This document shows, in pieces, positions 1 to 8,186 of a stretch of DNA of 15,253 nt. The notes under the pieces were generated by a model. It was not told the DNA's origin and did not search any database. It saw nothing but the letters and a program-made list of their open reading frames with translations. Numbering within the stretch: position 1 is the first letter of the stretch; the number at the start of each line of letters is the position of its first letter. The position numbers and the translations under genes were made by a program. Origin of the DNA: Planctomycetota bacterium (GTDB lineage Bacteria; Planctomycetota; UBA1135; GCA-002686595); contig JAJDES010000427.1 in the NCBI GenBank assembly GCA_029259675.1, positions 1 through 15,253 of the forward strand, given 5' to 3'.

Positions 1-1730
1 GTCCAGAAGTCCCAGTTGTTCCGGGCGCTGCGCAGATTCGTGCGCGGGTCGTCCAACAGAGCGCCGTTCCACGGGTCAAACTCGCGCGCTGCGCGGGCCA
101 CCGCTGTGGAAATTTCGAGCACCGTGACCTTCTTGAGCGAAGGGAAGTCGAGCAACGTGCCGGCGGTCATGCCCGTGCCCAGGCCGATCACGATTGCGTT
201 GTCAACACGCCCGGCCTCCAGGGCCGGGATGGCGGCCAGGAAGCGTTGCAAGCGCAGGTCCACGGGCGCGCTGGTGGCGACCACCTTTCCGTGGATTCGC
301 AGGGCTCGAACGCTGGGCTTGCCGGGGACGTCGATGTCTTGGACGAGGGCGGTCGAGTCGCGACCTTCGATCAAAGCGCGCGTGCTCGCACCGGCCATGC
401 TGCTCGGCGAGGTCCGATGAAGGGGCAGTAGCAAGACGGTTATCAGCAAGGCCCACCAGGGGCGCGTCCCGCGTTGCACCAGGAGCCCGGCAGTCCAAGT
501 CAGCGCAAACAAAGCAAACAGGGATGCGCGCGTTCCGAAGTTGGGCAGCATCCAAAGTCCAGCCGCGAGGGCGCCCATGGTTCCACCCGCAGTATTGAAG
601 GCGTACAAGCGTCCGAGCACCAATTCAGTGGCGGCCCGGTCCAGCTTGCGCAGGGCGGCGGCGCAGGCCGGAAGCGCAGCGCCGAACAAGAGCGCCGGCG
701 GGGCCAAGCAGAAAACGGCGAACAATGCGTGGGAGCTCCAAAGCCGAAATGAATTTGCGCCGGTTGGCAATCGGTTGGCAAGCCCCGCGAACAGGTCACT
801 TTCGCCCAGCTGCCAGCGCAGGGCAAATAGACCGATCAAGGTCGCCGGAGCCACCCCAAGGGCGCACAGGGCCAGCAACTGATTGGGGTTTGCACCGGCT
901 CGCAAGCGGGCGGCAACCTGGGAACTGCCGAGGGCCAAGCTGCCCAGGAATACAAAAAGCACAATGGCGAAGGCGTACACCGAAGCGCCGGTCACGCTAA
1001 TCAACAGCCTGGTTAAGAGTACTTCCAGGGCGAGACTTGCGAAGCCAAGTAGAAAGCTGCTCAGCAATAGCGCGTGCGCAGGTCGGCTCCAATGGGCGAG
1101 GGACGGTTTTGTTCCGCTTGGGTGCGAGCTCGTGTTGTTGGCCGAATCTCGGGCACTGGAGGTCTCTGTGCCGGTCTTCCAGAAGCATGCGAGCGCGCCC
1201 GCCAACAGGTCCAACGCGGCTCCCGCCGCAAGGCCCAGCGTCAAACCGAACGCCGGCATGAACGCGAAGGGTGCGAGCAGGGCGCCGCAGGCTCCGCCCA
1301 TGGTGTTGGCCGCGTAGAAACGCGAAGTCTGCTCGCCGGTTTCGGCGTGGCTTTGAATGCACAGGCGGCCCATGAGTGGAAAGCCGGCGCCCATAACCAA
1401 AGTCGGCGGCAGCAATAGCAAAGCCGCCACCAGTGCGCGTGCGGGCAGGGCCTGCACCGGATCCAGGGCGCCGATCCAATGTGGCGAGCAAACGGCCCAT
1501 AGGGCCATGAATAGTTGTAGCGCGACATACGTGCGCCGCGGATCACGAAGGCGAGCAATGGGGCGCGCCGCGGCCCAGGCACCCAAGCCCAAGCCCGACA
1601 TAAAAATCGCTAGGACGATCGAAATTCCCAGTGCATCGCTACCGAGCAAGCGAGCCAGGAGCCGCGCCCAAATGACCTGGTAAACGAGTGCGGCGGCGCC
1701 GGATAAAAAAAAGGCCGTGGATTTAGCCAT
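1..1730 (-). CDS. Fused MFS-like / spermidine synthase-like membrane protein (3' end outside window)
   Basis: Reading the reverse strand from the ATG at 1730 gives 576 codons with no stop before the window edge, so the C-terminus is missing. The first ~490 residues are mostly membrane segments. Two stretches resemble each other: residues 15-51 (LVYQVIWARLLARLLGSD...) and 233-269 (LALEVLLTRLLISVTGAS...), as in the internally duplicated membrane part of the fused MFS/spermidine-synthase family. The soluble part begins near residue 510 with DNAIVIGLGTGMTAGTLL, a Rossmann SAM-binding glycine motif, then VTVLEIS (acidic residue on strand 2). The motif is GLGTG rather than the GGGDG of true SpeE, so real spermidine synthesis is doubtful. 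It starts six bases after the stop of the upstream glycosyltransferase-like gene, with GGGGAGCGA as likely ribosome binding site inside that gene; the two are probably co-transcribed. Codons 7-9 contain a run of eight T (1705-1712). Confidence 0.87.
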   Translation of the reverse strand, partial: MAKSTAFFLSGAAALVYQVIWARLLARLLGSDALGISIVLAIFMSGLGLGAWAAARPIARLRDPRRTYVALQLFMALWAVCSPHWIGALDPVQALPARALVAALLLLPPTLVMGAGFPLMGRLCIQSHAETGEQTSRFYAANTMGGACGALLAPFAFMPAFGLTLGLAAGAALDLLAGALACFWKTGTETSSARDSANNTSSHPSGTKPSLAHWSRPAHALLLSSFLLGFASLALEVLLTRLLISVTGASVYAFAIVLFVFLGSLALGSSQVAARLRAGANPNQLLALCALGVAPATLIGLFALRWQLGESDLFAGLANRLPTGANSFRLWSSHALFAVFCLAPPALLFGAALPACAAALRKLDRAATELVLGRLYAFNTAGGTMGALAAGLWMLPNFGTRASLFALFALTWTAGLLVQRGTRPWWALLITVLLLPLHRTSPSSMAGASTRALIEGRDSTALVQDIDVPGKPSVRALRIHGKVVATSAPVDLRLQRFLAAIPALEAGRVDNAIVIGLGTGMTAGTLLDFPSLKKVTVLEISTAVARAAREFDPWNGALLDDPRTNLRSARNNWDFW

Positions 1731-1736
1731 GACCGA

Positions 1737-3467
1737 TCATTCGCTCCCCAGGAACTCCCGCCGCAGTGCCAAAGCACCCTGTATATCGAATCGGTAGAGT
1801 TGATACGAACCGGGTTTGATGCCGTCGTAGCTCTGGGCGACGGGCCAGATGCGAATCATTTCAAACAACTTGGCGATTTTGGGGCCGAAGCGCGCGCGCG
1901 GCATTTGCCCCTCGGCGAATGCGGGCCAAACATCGACCATGTACTCGAGTCGCTTGTCCACGATGTAGTTGAAGAAGCGATTCGAAAAGGGCTCGGGCCC
2001 CGTGTACATCCAAATGTCTTCGGCGAATTGATGCGTATTTACTAGGCCGTCCAGGTTTACCACGCAAGCATCGGTGTAGTAAGCGACGCGTCCGGCATTG
2101 AAAATTCCAATGCGCGCATCCGGCCCCAGTTCTGTGCGCATCCACTCCGAAACTTCGAGCGCGACTCTTTCAACTTGATCGGCGGGCGGACTGAGAGCGG
2201 ACCAAGCGGATAACTGATACTGGCCGGCTCCAGCCAAGAGGCTCAAGCCTGCCAGTCCGCCGGCGGCTCGAACCCAGGCAGCGGGCAAAATCAGGGCCAG
2301 TCCGCGCAGGGAAAAGGCCAGCAGCATGGTTCCGGCCAAAATCTGCGGAGAGAAATACCAGTTTCCGTACTTCACATACGGAAAGAGGAAAATGGCCACA
2401 ATCACCAAGTGGATCACGGCTCCGGCCAAGATGGGCAACGCGATGCTGTTGCGGCTTTGACGGATTGGGGGGCCGCGCCGGCGCACAACAAGTGCTAGCA
2501 ATAGCATCAACCCAAGGACGGTGCTTGCGGCCGGCACATTCCTATTCAAGGGCTGGCTCCAACGACCTCCTATGAGTGCTTGCATCGGTTGCAGGGTGGG
2601 ACCTCGCAAGCCGAAGGCGAAGGTCTCCATCGGTCCCTTGAGACCGGCTTCCGTTTCGCGAATTACACTCAGGGCGGTGTTGGTCTTGAGCCTGCCCGAT
2701 ACTGGCATGGGAGCGCCGAAGGCCCATTGCGACAGGCCCAAGTAGGGCAATGCGATGAGTAATGAACCCGCCAGCAGCAAGGCACTGTCGCGCAACCCGC
2801 CCTTGCGCATCAGAACCGGCAGGGTCAGCAAGACCGCAATCACGCACGTATCGGGGCGCTGGATGCAGAACACCCCTACGGTTATGCCCACAAGTAGGGG
2901 CACGCGCGCCGGCAATGGCAAGCCTCGCTTGCCCATGCGCAGGTAGGCGGCGATCGAAAGCAGCAGCAGCAGCAGGTTTAGGGAGAAGTCCATGCCGGCC
3001 ATACCGAGCCGGTGCATGGGCTCCGAGAGCAACGCGGCGGAGCAGGCCAGTGCGCTGGGCCAGGGACCGACCAAGGGCCGCAAAAGCCGGGCAAACACCA
3101 AGAAGGCTGCGCAGTAAAACGTCAGTGAGAGCGCACAGCCCGTGCGGGCAGCTAGGGAAGGATCCTCAATCCAAGCGAAAATGGGCACCAACACGGCGCA
3201 CCAAATCGGTTGCAAGCCATTGGTCAGCTCTTCGCCATCAAAGCTCGGGCCCAAACCGCGCGCGATATTGCGTGCGATTTGAAAGTAGTAAAAGGAATCG
3301 TCCTTGGCGCAGTGGGTCAGGAAACTGGCTTCGTCAATGCTGTAGATCCAGGCCAGCCCCAGGCTCCATGAAAGCAGCGCACACAACCAGAGCAGCCCCC
3401 GGGCCCAGGTGCGTCTGGGGGGGGATGCACTCGTGTCGAGCGAAGTTCCGCTTTGATTCGATTCCAT
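1737..3467 (-). CDS. Multi-pass membrane protein, GT-C glycosyltransferase-like
   Basis: A 576-residue protein if started at the ATG at 3467. A TTG at 3488 would add seven residues (no good ribosome binding site for either; AGAG lies upstream of the ATG). After a short cytoplasmic tail the first membrane helix is at about 24-42. It is followed by an extracytoplasmic loop with an acidic pair, KDDSFYYFQIARN (D56, D57), the arrangement typical of GT-C enzymes that use lipid-linked sugar donors. About ten more hydrophobic segments follow to about residue 420. A soluble C-terminal domain (about 430-576) contains ARIGIFNAGRVAYYTD and VVNLDGLVN, seen in a family of uncharacterised ArnT/GT39-like proteins. 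Likely role: transfer of a sugar to an envelope acceptor on the outer face of the inner membrane; donor and acceptor unknown. The downstream MFS/SpeE-like gene is six bases away. Confidence 0.82.
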   Translation of the reverse strand: MESNQSGTSLDTSASPPRRTWARGLLWLCALLSWSLGLAWIYSIDEASFLTHCAKDDSFYYFQIARNIARGLGPSFDGEELTNGLQPIWCAVLVPIFAWIEDPSLAARTGCALSLTFYCAAFLVFARLLRPLVGPWPSALACSAALLSEPMHRLGMAGMDFSLNLLLLLLSIAAYLRMGKRGLPLPARVPLLVGITVGVFCIQRPDTCVIAVLLTLPVLMRKGGLRDSALLLAGSLLIALPYLGLSQWAFGAPMPVSGRLKTNTALSVIRETEAGLKGPMETFAFGLRGPTLQPMQALIGGRWSQPLNRNVPAASTVLGLMLLLALVVRRRGPPIRQSRNSIALPILAGAVIHLVIVAIFLFPYVKYGNWYFSPQILAGTMLLAFSLRGLALILPAAWVRAAGGLAGLSLLAGAGQYQLSAWSALSPPADQVERVALEVSEWMRTELGPDARIGIFNAGRVAYYTDACVVNLDGLVNTHQFAEDIWMYTGPEPFSNRFFNYIVDKRLEYMVDVWPAFAEGQMPRARFGPKIAKLFEMIRIWPVAQSYDGIKPGSYQLYRFDIQGALALRREFLGSE

Positions 3468-3671
3468 GCCCGGCTCTGTGATACCCAAGTGCAGTGCCGA
3501 TGGAAGCTCCCTCGGTGCCCTTAGGTTTTACCATAGGCGGCCGGCCCCAGTTCCACGGAGCCAGGGCTCAAAGTGGCGATCGGCTGGGACCAGGCTCTCT
3601 TTGGGGCAGCACGCGTCCAACATCCGCAGCCCAACTCGCCATGGGCGCGGCGCGCCAAGGGGTCCCGCTGC
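3468..3671. other. Intergenic spacer, no gene seen
   Basis: About 200 bases separate the lipoprotein gene from the downstream glycosyltransferase-like gene, both on the minus strand. I see no intrinsic terminator with a T tract and no convincing -35/-10 pair. Short reading frames here are arginine- and proline-rich and overlap the start of the glycosyltransferase frame; they do not look coding. Whether the two genes share a transcript cannot be decided from the sequence. Confidence 0.4.
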
Positions 3672-4223
3672 TCAGGGAGGTGAAATCAAGTAGCACTCCG
3701 GCAGCGGGCGCCGATCGTTTTCGGACTCCCAAGTGAGGTGCAGGACCTTCCAACCATCTGCACTGCGCAGCAGTTGAATGCTGTTGATGCCGCGTTGGAA
3801 CGGCAGCTCATCCTCGGGAGCTACGCGGGATTCGTACGTGGAGAACACGTGTGCCAGATCGCCGAACAGTTCCACTCGACGAGCCAGCTCGGATTCGTGG
3901 AAGCCGCTCTGCGCAAAGTAGGGTTCGGCTTGGCGAATGTAGTCATCGGGAGTCATGACCTGGACTCTCATGCCGTCTTGATCGGTTGCGCCCGCGCGCG
4001 CGACCAATCGGGCTTCGGGCGCAAAGAGCTCGCGAAAGCGGTCCCAGTCACGGGGCTCACCGGCCGGTCCGGAAATGACTGCATAGAGGTCTTGCAGAAC
4101 GGAATCGATTCCCGCCGCATCCGGGCCGGCCGGCGCGCCCAGCTTTGGGGCGCTGCGGCAGGCGCCGAGAAGCAGGGGCCATAGCAGGAAAAGAAGCGTT
4201 TTCGAAGGGCAATGGCTTTGCAT
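3672..4223 (-). CDS. NTF2/SnoaL-like lipoprotein
   Basis: 183 residues from the ATG at 4223. This start is preferred over the longer in-frame ORF because it places a classic lipoprotein signal first: a short n-region with K8, a hydrophobic stretch (LLFLLWPLLL) and lipobox L-G-A-C with Cys22 as the lipidated residue. The mature part is a single NTF2-like fold by pattern: helix VLQDLYAVI followed by WDRFRELFAPEARLV, a long middle segment, then beta strands AHVFSTYESRV, GINSIQLLR and GWKVLHLTWE. Such envelope proteins bind small ligands or act as enzymes of the SnoaL/ketosteroid isomerase type; no catalytic assignment is possible here. It is transcribed divergently from the ABC exporter operon and lies upstream of the glycosyltransferase-like gene with a 204-bp gap. 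Confidence 0.78.
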   Translation of the reverse strand: MQSHCPSKTLLFLLWPLLLGACRSAPKLGAPAGPDAAGIDSVLQDLYAVISGPAGEPRDWDRFRELFAPEARLVARAGATDQDGMRVQVMTPDDYIRQAEPYFAQSGFHESELARRVELFGDLAHVFSTYESRVAPEDELPFQRGINSIQLLRSADGWKVLHLTWESENDRRPLPECYLISPP

Positions 4224-4341
4224 GATGTTTTTGGGCGCAATCAGCCTGAATGGGAAGGAGTCCGCGGGGGCGCCGGAGAGCTGGGGTAGGTGGTGGGTAC
4301 TTGACGTTCGGGCAGCTTTGGGTGGTCGGAATCGCAAGGAA

Positions 4342-4357
4342 TTCGATTTTGATCGAA
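4342..4357. repeat. Inverted repeat TTCGAT-N4-ATCGAA (possible operator)
   Basis: A perfect 6-bp dyad with a 4-base spacer lies in the divergent region between the lipoprotein gene and the ABC operon. Its length and symmetry fit a small dimeric repressor site or a short hairpin. No regulator gene is adjacent, so function is inference. Confidence 0.35.
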
Positions 4358-4365
4358 GGATTGGA

Positions 4366-4386
4366 TTGCTTGCGTGCACGAAGCAA
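4366..4386 (+). repeat. Inverted repeat TTGCTT-(G)CGTGCACG-AAGCAA upstream of ABC operon
   Basis: Arms TTGCTT and AAGCAA are exact reverse complements. The centre CGTGCACG is itself a palindrome, so the whole 21 bases is a near-perfect dyad with one extra G. It could be a protein operator or a 6-bp RNA stem with a 9-base loop. Its right end (AA at 4385-4386) is also the outer part of the terminator-like stem that follows, so the two structures compete slightly. Confidence 0.4.
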
Positions 4387-4417
4387 CCGGGGCTGACACT
4401 CTTGGAGCCCGGTTTTT
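4385..4417 (+). terminator. Terminator-like hairpin in the ABC operon leader (possible attenuator)
   Basis: AACCGGGGCT pairs with AGCCCGGTT (nine pairs, one bulged G) around an 11-base loop, and is followed directly by T5 at 4413-4417. The T tract makes it a plus-strand terminator. No plus-strand gene lies upstream; both upstream neighbours are on the minus strand. The reasonable reading is an attenuator in the leader of the ABC operon, whose first codon is 40 bases downstream. It could alternatively end a short untranslated RNA. Confidence 0.45.
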
Positions 4418-4456
4418 GAACGGACGCACACGAGAGCCCAGCTTGCGGAGGTCGCA

Positions 4457-5395
4457 TTGATACAAATCACGGAATTGCAAAAGCGATACGGAGACGTCAC
4501 GGCCGTGGAGGACGTGAGCTTCGAGGCCCGACCGGGCGAGATCTTTGGCTTGCTGGGGCCCAACGGAGCCGGCAAGTCGACCACCCTTGGTTGCATCAGC
4601 GGGCTCCTGAAGCCGAGCAAGGGCAGTGTGACGGTGCTCGGCATGGATGCTCAATTGGAGCCCACCAAGGTTAAATCGCGGCTGGGCTTGGTGCCCCAGG
4701 AGCTGGCGCTCTACGAGGATCTTTCCGCCCAGGAGAACCTCGAGTTCTTTGGGGCGGCGTGGGGCCTGGGCGGTGCGAGATTGCGCGACCGAGTTTCCGA
4801 AGTTCTCGATCGAATCGGTTTGGAGGATCGACGCCGCGACCGCGTGACCACCTTCAGCGGCGGGATGAAGCGACGTTTGAACTTCGCCTGCGGCCTGGTG
4901 CATGAACCCGACGTGCTGCTGCTGGATGAACCCACGGTGGGAGTCGATCCGCAGAGCCGGGTCAAGTTGCTCGACTTGGTGCGCGAGGAAGCCGAGCGCG
5001 GGCGAACGGTGCTTTACACCACGCATTACATGGAGGAAGCCGAAAGCCTTTGCGATCGCTTGGCCATCGTCGATCGGGGCCGCGTGATCGCATGCGGAAC
5101 GTTGCAAGAGCTGTCGACGCAATTGGCCGAGCGCGAGTTGGTGCGCTTGGGCGGACACTTCGATGTCGCCGCCATACGTTCGTTGCTGCCGCAAGTACCC
5201 GAGTGGGCCGAGGCTGAAATTGTACAGGTCACAACAGAACATTTGGTTTTGGCCAAGGGCGAGGCATCGCGCAAATTGCCCAGTTTGTTTTCGGCGCTAG
5301 CAAACTCCGGTGCGGTTGTGCGCGAAACGGTTTTAACGCGCCCGAGCCTGGAGAGCTTGTTCATCAAGTTGACGGGAAAGGAGCTGCGGGAATAA
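4457..5395 (+). CDS. ABC-2 type exporter, ATP-binding subunit (DrrA/CcmA-like)
   Basis: 312 residues. The TTG start at 4457 is supported by GGAGG five bases before it and by the family's usual N-terminus (MIQITELQKRYG). All nucleotide-binding motifs are present: Walker A GPNGAGKST at 34-42, Q-loop Gln81, signature FSGGM at 133-137, Walker B VLLLDEP at 153-159 and switch His190. A C-terminal region of about 90 residues after the ATPase core is typical of DrrA-type subunits. It should dimerise in the cytoplasm and energise the two permeases encoded directly downstream. Its stop codon touches the ATG of the next gene (TAAATG), so the operon is translationally tight. Substrate is unknown: DrrA-like homology suggests export of a hydrophobic compound or envelope component, but this is inference. 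Confidence 0.95.
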   Translation: MIQITELQKRYGDVTAVEDVSFEARPGEIFGLLGPNGAGKSTTLGCISGLLKPSKGSVTVLGMDAQLEPTKVKSRLGLVPQELALYEDLSAQENLEFFGAAWGLGGARLRDRVSEVLDRIGLEDRRRDRVTTFSGGMKRRLNFACGLVHEPDVLLLDEPTVGVDPQSRVKLLDLVREEAERGRTVLYTTHYMEEAESLCDRLAIVDRGRVIACGTLQELSTQLAERELVRLGGHFDVAAIRSLLPQVPEWAEAEIVQVTTEHLVLAKGEASRKLPSLFSALANSGAVVRETVLTRPSLESLFIKLTGKELRE

Positions 5396-6643
5396 ATGCG
5401 GCCCATCCTGCAAGCCGCTTGGAAGGATTTGCAGCGCCACCGGCGCGATCCCCTGAGTCTGATCCTGTGGTTGGCGATTCCGGCCTGCATCGGAACGCTG
5501 ATCAGTTTGGCTTTCGGCGGCGGCTCCAGTCCCGCCAGTTCGCCAAGGCCCCAGTTGCTGTTGGCGGAAAGCGACGAAAGCCTGCTCGGGTCCATTCTCG
5601 CCGGCGCCGGCAATGGTGGCGCTCCGCTCGATGTGGAGCGCACGAGCATCGAAGAGGGTCGCCGGCGCATCAACAATGGCGAGGCATCGGCGCTTCTGAT
5701 TCTGCCGCCCAATTTGGCGCGCGCCTTTTTGGACGGCGAGCCGGCCAACCTGGAATTGATCACCAATCCCGCCCAGCGCATTCTGCCGCAAATGGTGGAA
5801 GAGTCGCTCGAGATGCTGTTGGAGTTGGCCTTCTACGCGGATCAGCTATTCGGCGAAAGCCTTCGCGATCTGGACCTGGAGCCCCAAGCTGGGCAATGGG
5901 TGCTTCCCGATTTGCGCGTGGCCGCATTGAGTGTGGAGGTCAATCAAGTGCTGGAGGGCCTGCGGCAGGTCTTGCTACCTCCGCGTTTGCAGGTGGAATT
6001 TGTGCCTGCGCCAACGGCGGAGGAAGACGCGGAGCATCAGGCCACATTCTTGAGCATCATGCTGCCTGGCTTTTTGCTGATGGCGCTCTTGTTCATGGCC
6101 CAGGGCCTTTCCGAAGATCTTTGGAAAGAGCGTGAGTGGGGCGTGCTCGCGCGGGTCACCAGTGCGCCTCTGGGCATCCGCAATTTGCTGGCCGGCAAGG
6201 GCCTGGCGAGTTTGTGCGTGATGGGCTTGGCTGCAAGCTTTGTGATGCTTTTGGCCACTTACGTACTGGGGCAAGAGTTCGCTCACCCCTTTTGGGCCAC
6301 GCTTTGGAGCACGCTCACCGGTCTGGCGCTATTGGCCTTGTTCATGCCGTTGCAGTTGTTGGGTCGCACGCGCCAGGGCGCCAACATGATTACCAGTTGC
6401 GTGCTCATTCCGCTCTTCCTGCTGGGCGGCTCCCTCTTCCCACTGGAGTCCATGCCGGACTTTATTGCTGTGCTCAGTGGCTGGACGCCCAACGGTTATG
6501 CCCTCGTGCACCTGCGCGCCTTGATTTCCGGAACTTCGGGGCCCGCGCAGTTGTTCCTACCGACTTTGGTCTTGATCGCGTTGATTTGCATTGGCTTCGG
6601 CTTGGCCGGAGTGTTGCTGCCGCGTTTTGTGCGCCGCAAGTAA
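5396..6643 (+). CDS. ABC-2 type permease subunit 1
   Basis: 415 residues beginning with an ATG immediately after the ATPase stop codon; GGAAAGGAG sits about 12 bases upstream. Architecture is that of the ABC2_membrane_3 family: one N-terminal helix (about 19-39), a large extracytoplasmic domain (about 40-220), then five or six membrane helices. Between the last ones is the family's conserved re-entrant region, here LLGGSLFPLESMPDF followed by SGWTPNGYAL. The C-terminus is basic (PRFVRRK). It very likely pairs with the next gene product to form a heterodimeric channel served by the upstream ATPase, as in the E. coli YbhFSR arrangement. No frameshift or truncation is seen. Confidence 0.92.
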   Translation: MRPILQAAWKDLQRHRRDPLSLILWLAIPACIGTLISLAFGGGSSPASSPRPQLLLAESDESLLGSILAGAGNGGAPLDVERTSIEEGRRRINNGEASALLILPPNLARAFLDGEPANLELITNPAQRILPQMVEESLEMLLELAFYADQLFGESLRDLDLEPQAGQWVLPDLRVAALSVEVNQVLEGLRQVLLPPRLQVEFVPAPTAEEDAEHQATFLSIMLPGFLLMALLFMAQGLSEDLWKEREWGVLARVTSAPLGIRNLLAGKGLASLCVMGLAASFVMLLATYVLGQEFAHPFWATLWSTLTGLALLALFMPLQLLGRTRQGANMITSCVLIPLFLLGGSLFPLESMPDFIAVLSGWTPNGYALVHLRALISGTSGPAQLFLPTLVLIALICIGFGLAGVLLPRFVRRK

Positions 6644-6652
6644 GGGCTCCCC

Positions 6653-7963
6653 ATGAACGCTCAAGATCCAAAGTACGCGCAGCCCATGTCATTCACACGC
6701 TCGATGCTGCTTGTCGCCCGCTTCGAGCTGCGCATGCTCTTTCGATCCAAGGAGACGTGGCTGTGGACATTTTTTATGCCCGCCTTGTTCTTCTTCTTTA
6801 TCGGGTCGATGACGGGCGGCTTTTCGAACGGTGGAAGCGCGCAAAATCCGGATCCGTTGCACGTACAGGGCTTGGCGGATTCCGAAGCCTCCCAAAGCCC
6901 CATCTTGGAAGCGGAGCTGCTGCGACGCTTGGAGCAGGAGGGCTTTTCGATCCATTCCGCCGGGCGAAGTGACACGCCGAGCTCGAAGGCCGCCTCGTCC
7001 ATCGAAGCAGGGGACAGCCCAAGCTCCAATACCGTCGGCGGCGACGCAGCTGCGAGCGATTCAAACTCAGGCTCCAACGTCGATTCCGACTCGCAGCCTG
7101 CGCGACTATTGACCTTGCCCGAGCGCATGACCGAGCGCGTTTTGGCGGGGGAGGAGTTGAAGCTCCTTTATCGACGCCAAAGCGAGGGCTTGGCACTCGA
7201 TTTTGATCAGCTTCGCTTGTGGCGCGCCTGCATCGGCGTGCTTGCGGACTTGGCCGTGATCCGCTCGCGCGACGAACAGCCGGACGCCGCTGCCTTCGAG
7301 CGGATGCGCGCGAGCCCGCGTCCCCTGACAATGACTGTGGCTCCGGCCGGCAAGCGAAAGGTCGTGCCCAACGGCTTCGAACAGGCCGTGCCCGGAACCA
7401 TGGTCATGTTCACGCTTTTGGTGCTGACGACGAGCGGCGCGGTTTTGCTCGTGATCGAACGCCGACAGGGGCTCCTGCGCCGCTTGGCTTGCGCTCCAAT
7501 CCGTCGCTCCGCGATGGTGCTGGGGAAGTTGGCGGGAAAACTCACCTTGGGCTGCGTGCAGATCGGCGTGGCCATGGGGATTGGCTGGGCCTTCTTCGAT
7601 ATCAACTGGGGCGCCCAATTGCCCAGCCTGTTCGGGCTGCTGCTGCTGTACGCCCTGGCCATGGCAAGTTTGGGAATGCTGCTGGGCAATTTGGCGCGCA
7701 GCGAAGGTCAAGCGATTGGCATCGGTGTGTTGTCGGCCAATGTGCTCGGTGCCCTGGGCGGCTGCTGGTGGCCGATCGAGGTCGTTCCCGCTTGGATGCA
7801 AAGCCTTGCGAATTTCCTTCCCACCGGCTGGGTCATGCAGGCCCTGCACAAATTGGTGAGCTTTGGAGCGAGCCCCGCCAGCATTCTCGGCGAAGTCGCT
7901 TGCCTATGCGTCTTTGCCATCGCCGTGACTTTCGCCGCGGTGAAAAGTTTTCGCTATCAGTAG
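6653..7963 (+). CDS. ABC-2 type permease subunit 2, with Ser/Asp-rich periplasmic linker
   Basis: 436 residues from the ATG at 6653, nine bases after the first permease ends; an in-frame ATG at 6689 (Met13) is a possible alternative start. The layout matches the first permease: an N-terminal helix (TWLWTFFMPALFFFFIG, about 40-56), an extracytoplasmic domain to about 240, then a C-terminal membrane block. That block includes GALGGCWWPIEVVPAWM and LPTGWVMQAL, the conserved ABC-2 signature region. Unlike its partner, the extracytoplasmic part contains a low-complexity stretch of about 45 residues rich in Ser, Asp, Ala and Gly (around residues 105-145), probably a flexible linker. It forms one operon with the ATPase and first permease. 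Confidence 0.92.
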   Translation: MNAQDPKYAQPMSFTRSMLLVARFELRMLFRSKETWLWTFFMPALFFFFIGSMTGGFSNGGSAQNPDPLHVQGLADSEASQSPILEAELLRRLEQEGFSIHSAGRSDTPSSKAASSIEAGDSPSSNTVGGDAAASDSNSGSNVDSDSQPARLLTLPERMTERVLAGEELKLLYRRQSEGLALDFDQLRLWRACIGVLADLAVIRSRDEQPDAAAFERMRASPRPLTMTVAPAGKRKVVPNGFEQAVPGTMVMFTLLVLTTSGAVLLVIERRQGLLRRLACAPIRRSAMVLGKLAGKLTLGCVQIGVAMGIGWAFFDINWGAQLPSLFGLLLLYALAMASLGMLLGNLARSEGQAIGIGVLSANVLGALGGCWWPIEVVPAWMQSLANFLPTGWVMQALHKLVSFGASPASILGEVACLCVFAIAVTFAAVKSFRYQ

Positions 7964-8102
7964 CCATAGGCGCTTCCTGGCGAGAGTCGCGCGTGCAGCA
8001 AGATGAGGCTCGCTCGGGCAGGCGCAATTCCCAGTCGGCGGGTCGCTTGCTTTGCTCAACTAAGCCGACTCGATGGGACGATAGGGCTCGGGTCTGGAAG
8101 AA

Positions 8103-8133
8103 CCAGGCATTCGATGACCAAGTTGCCTGGAGG
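8103..8133 (+). promoter_or_regulatory. Hairpin overlapping a GGAGG ribosome binding site before the HDOD gene
   Basis: CCAGGCA (8103-8109) is the exact reverse complement of TGCCTGG (8124-8130), a 7-bp stem with a 14-base loop. The right arm includes the first two G of a perfect GGAGG at 8129-8133. If folded, the RNA would partly hide the ribosome binding site. No T tract follows, so it is not a terminator. Confidence 0.45.
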
Positions 8134-8186
8134 CCGTTATCTCCGAAGCTAGTACAAAAACCCGCAAGTTTGATCTGGAAGAGCTG

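Noticed and set aside
4222..4419. 65-codon plus-strand frame across the divergent intergenic region, ending in the T tract of the hairpin.
   Set aside because: No domain pattern; the frame contains the dyads and terminator-like stem, so it is more likely leader sequence than a gene.
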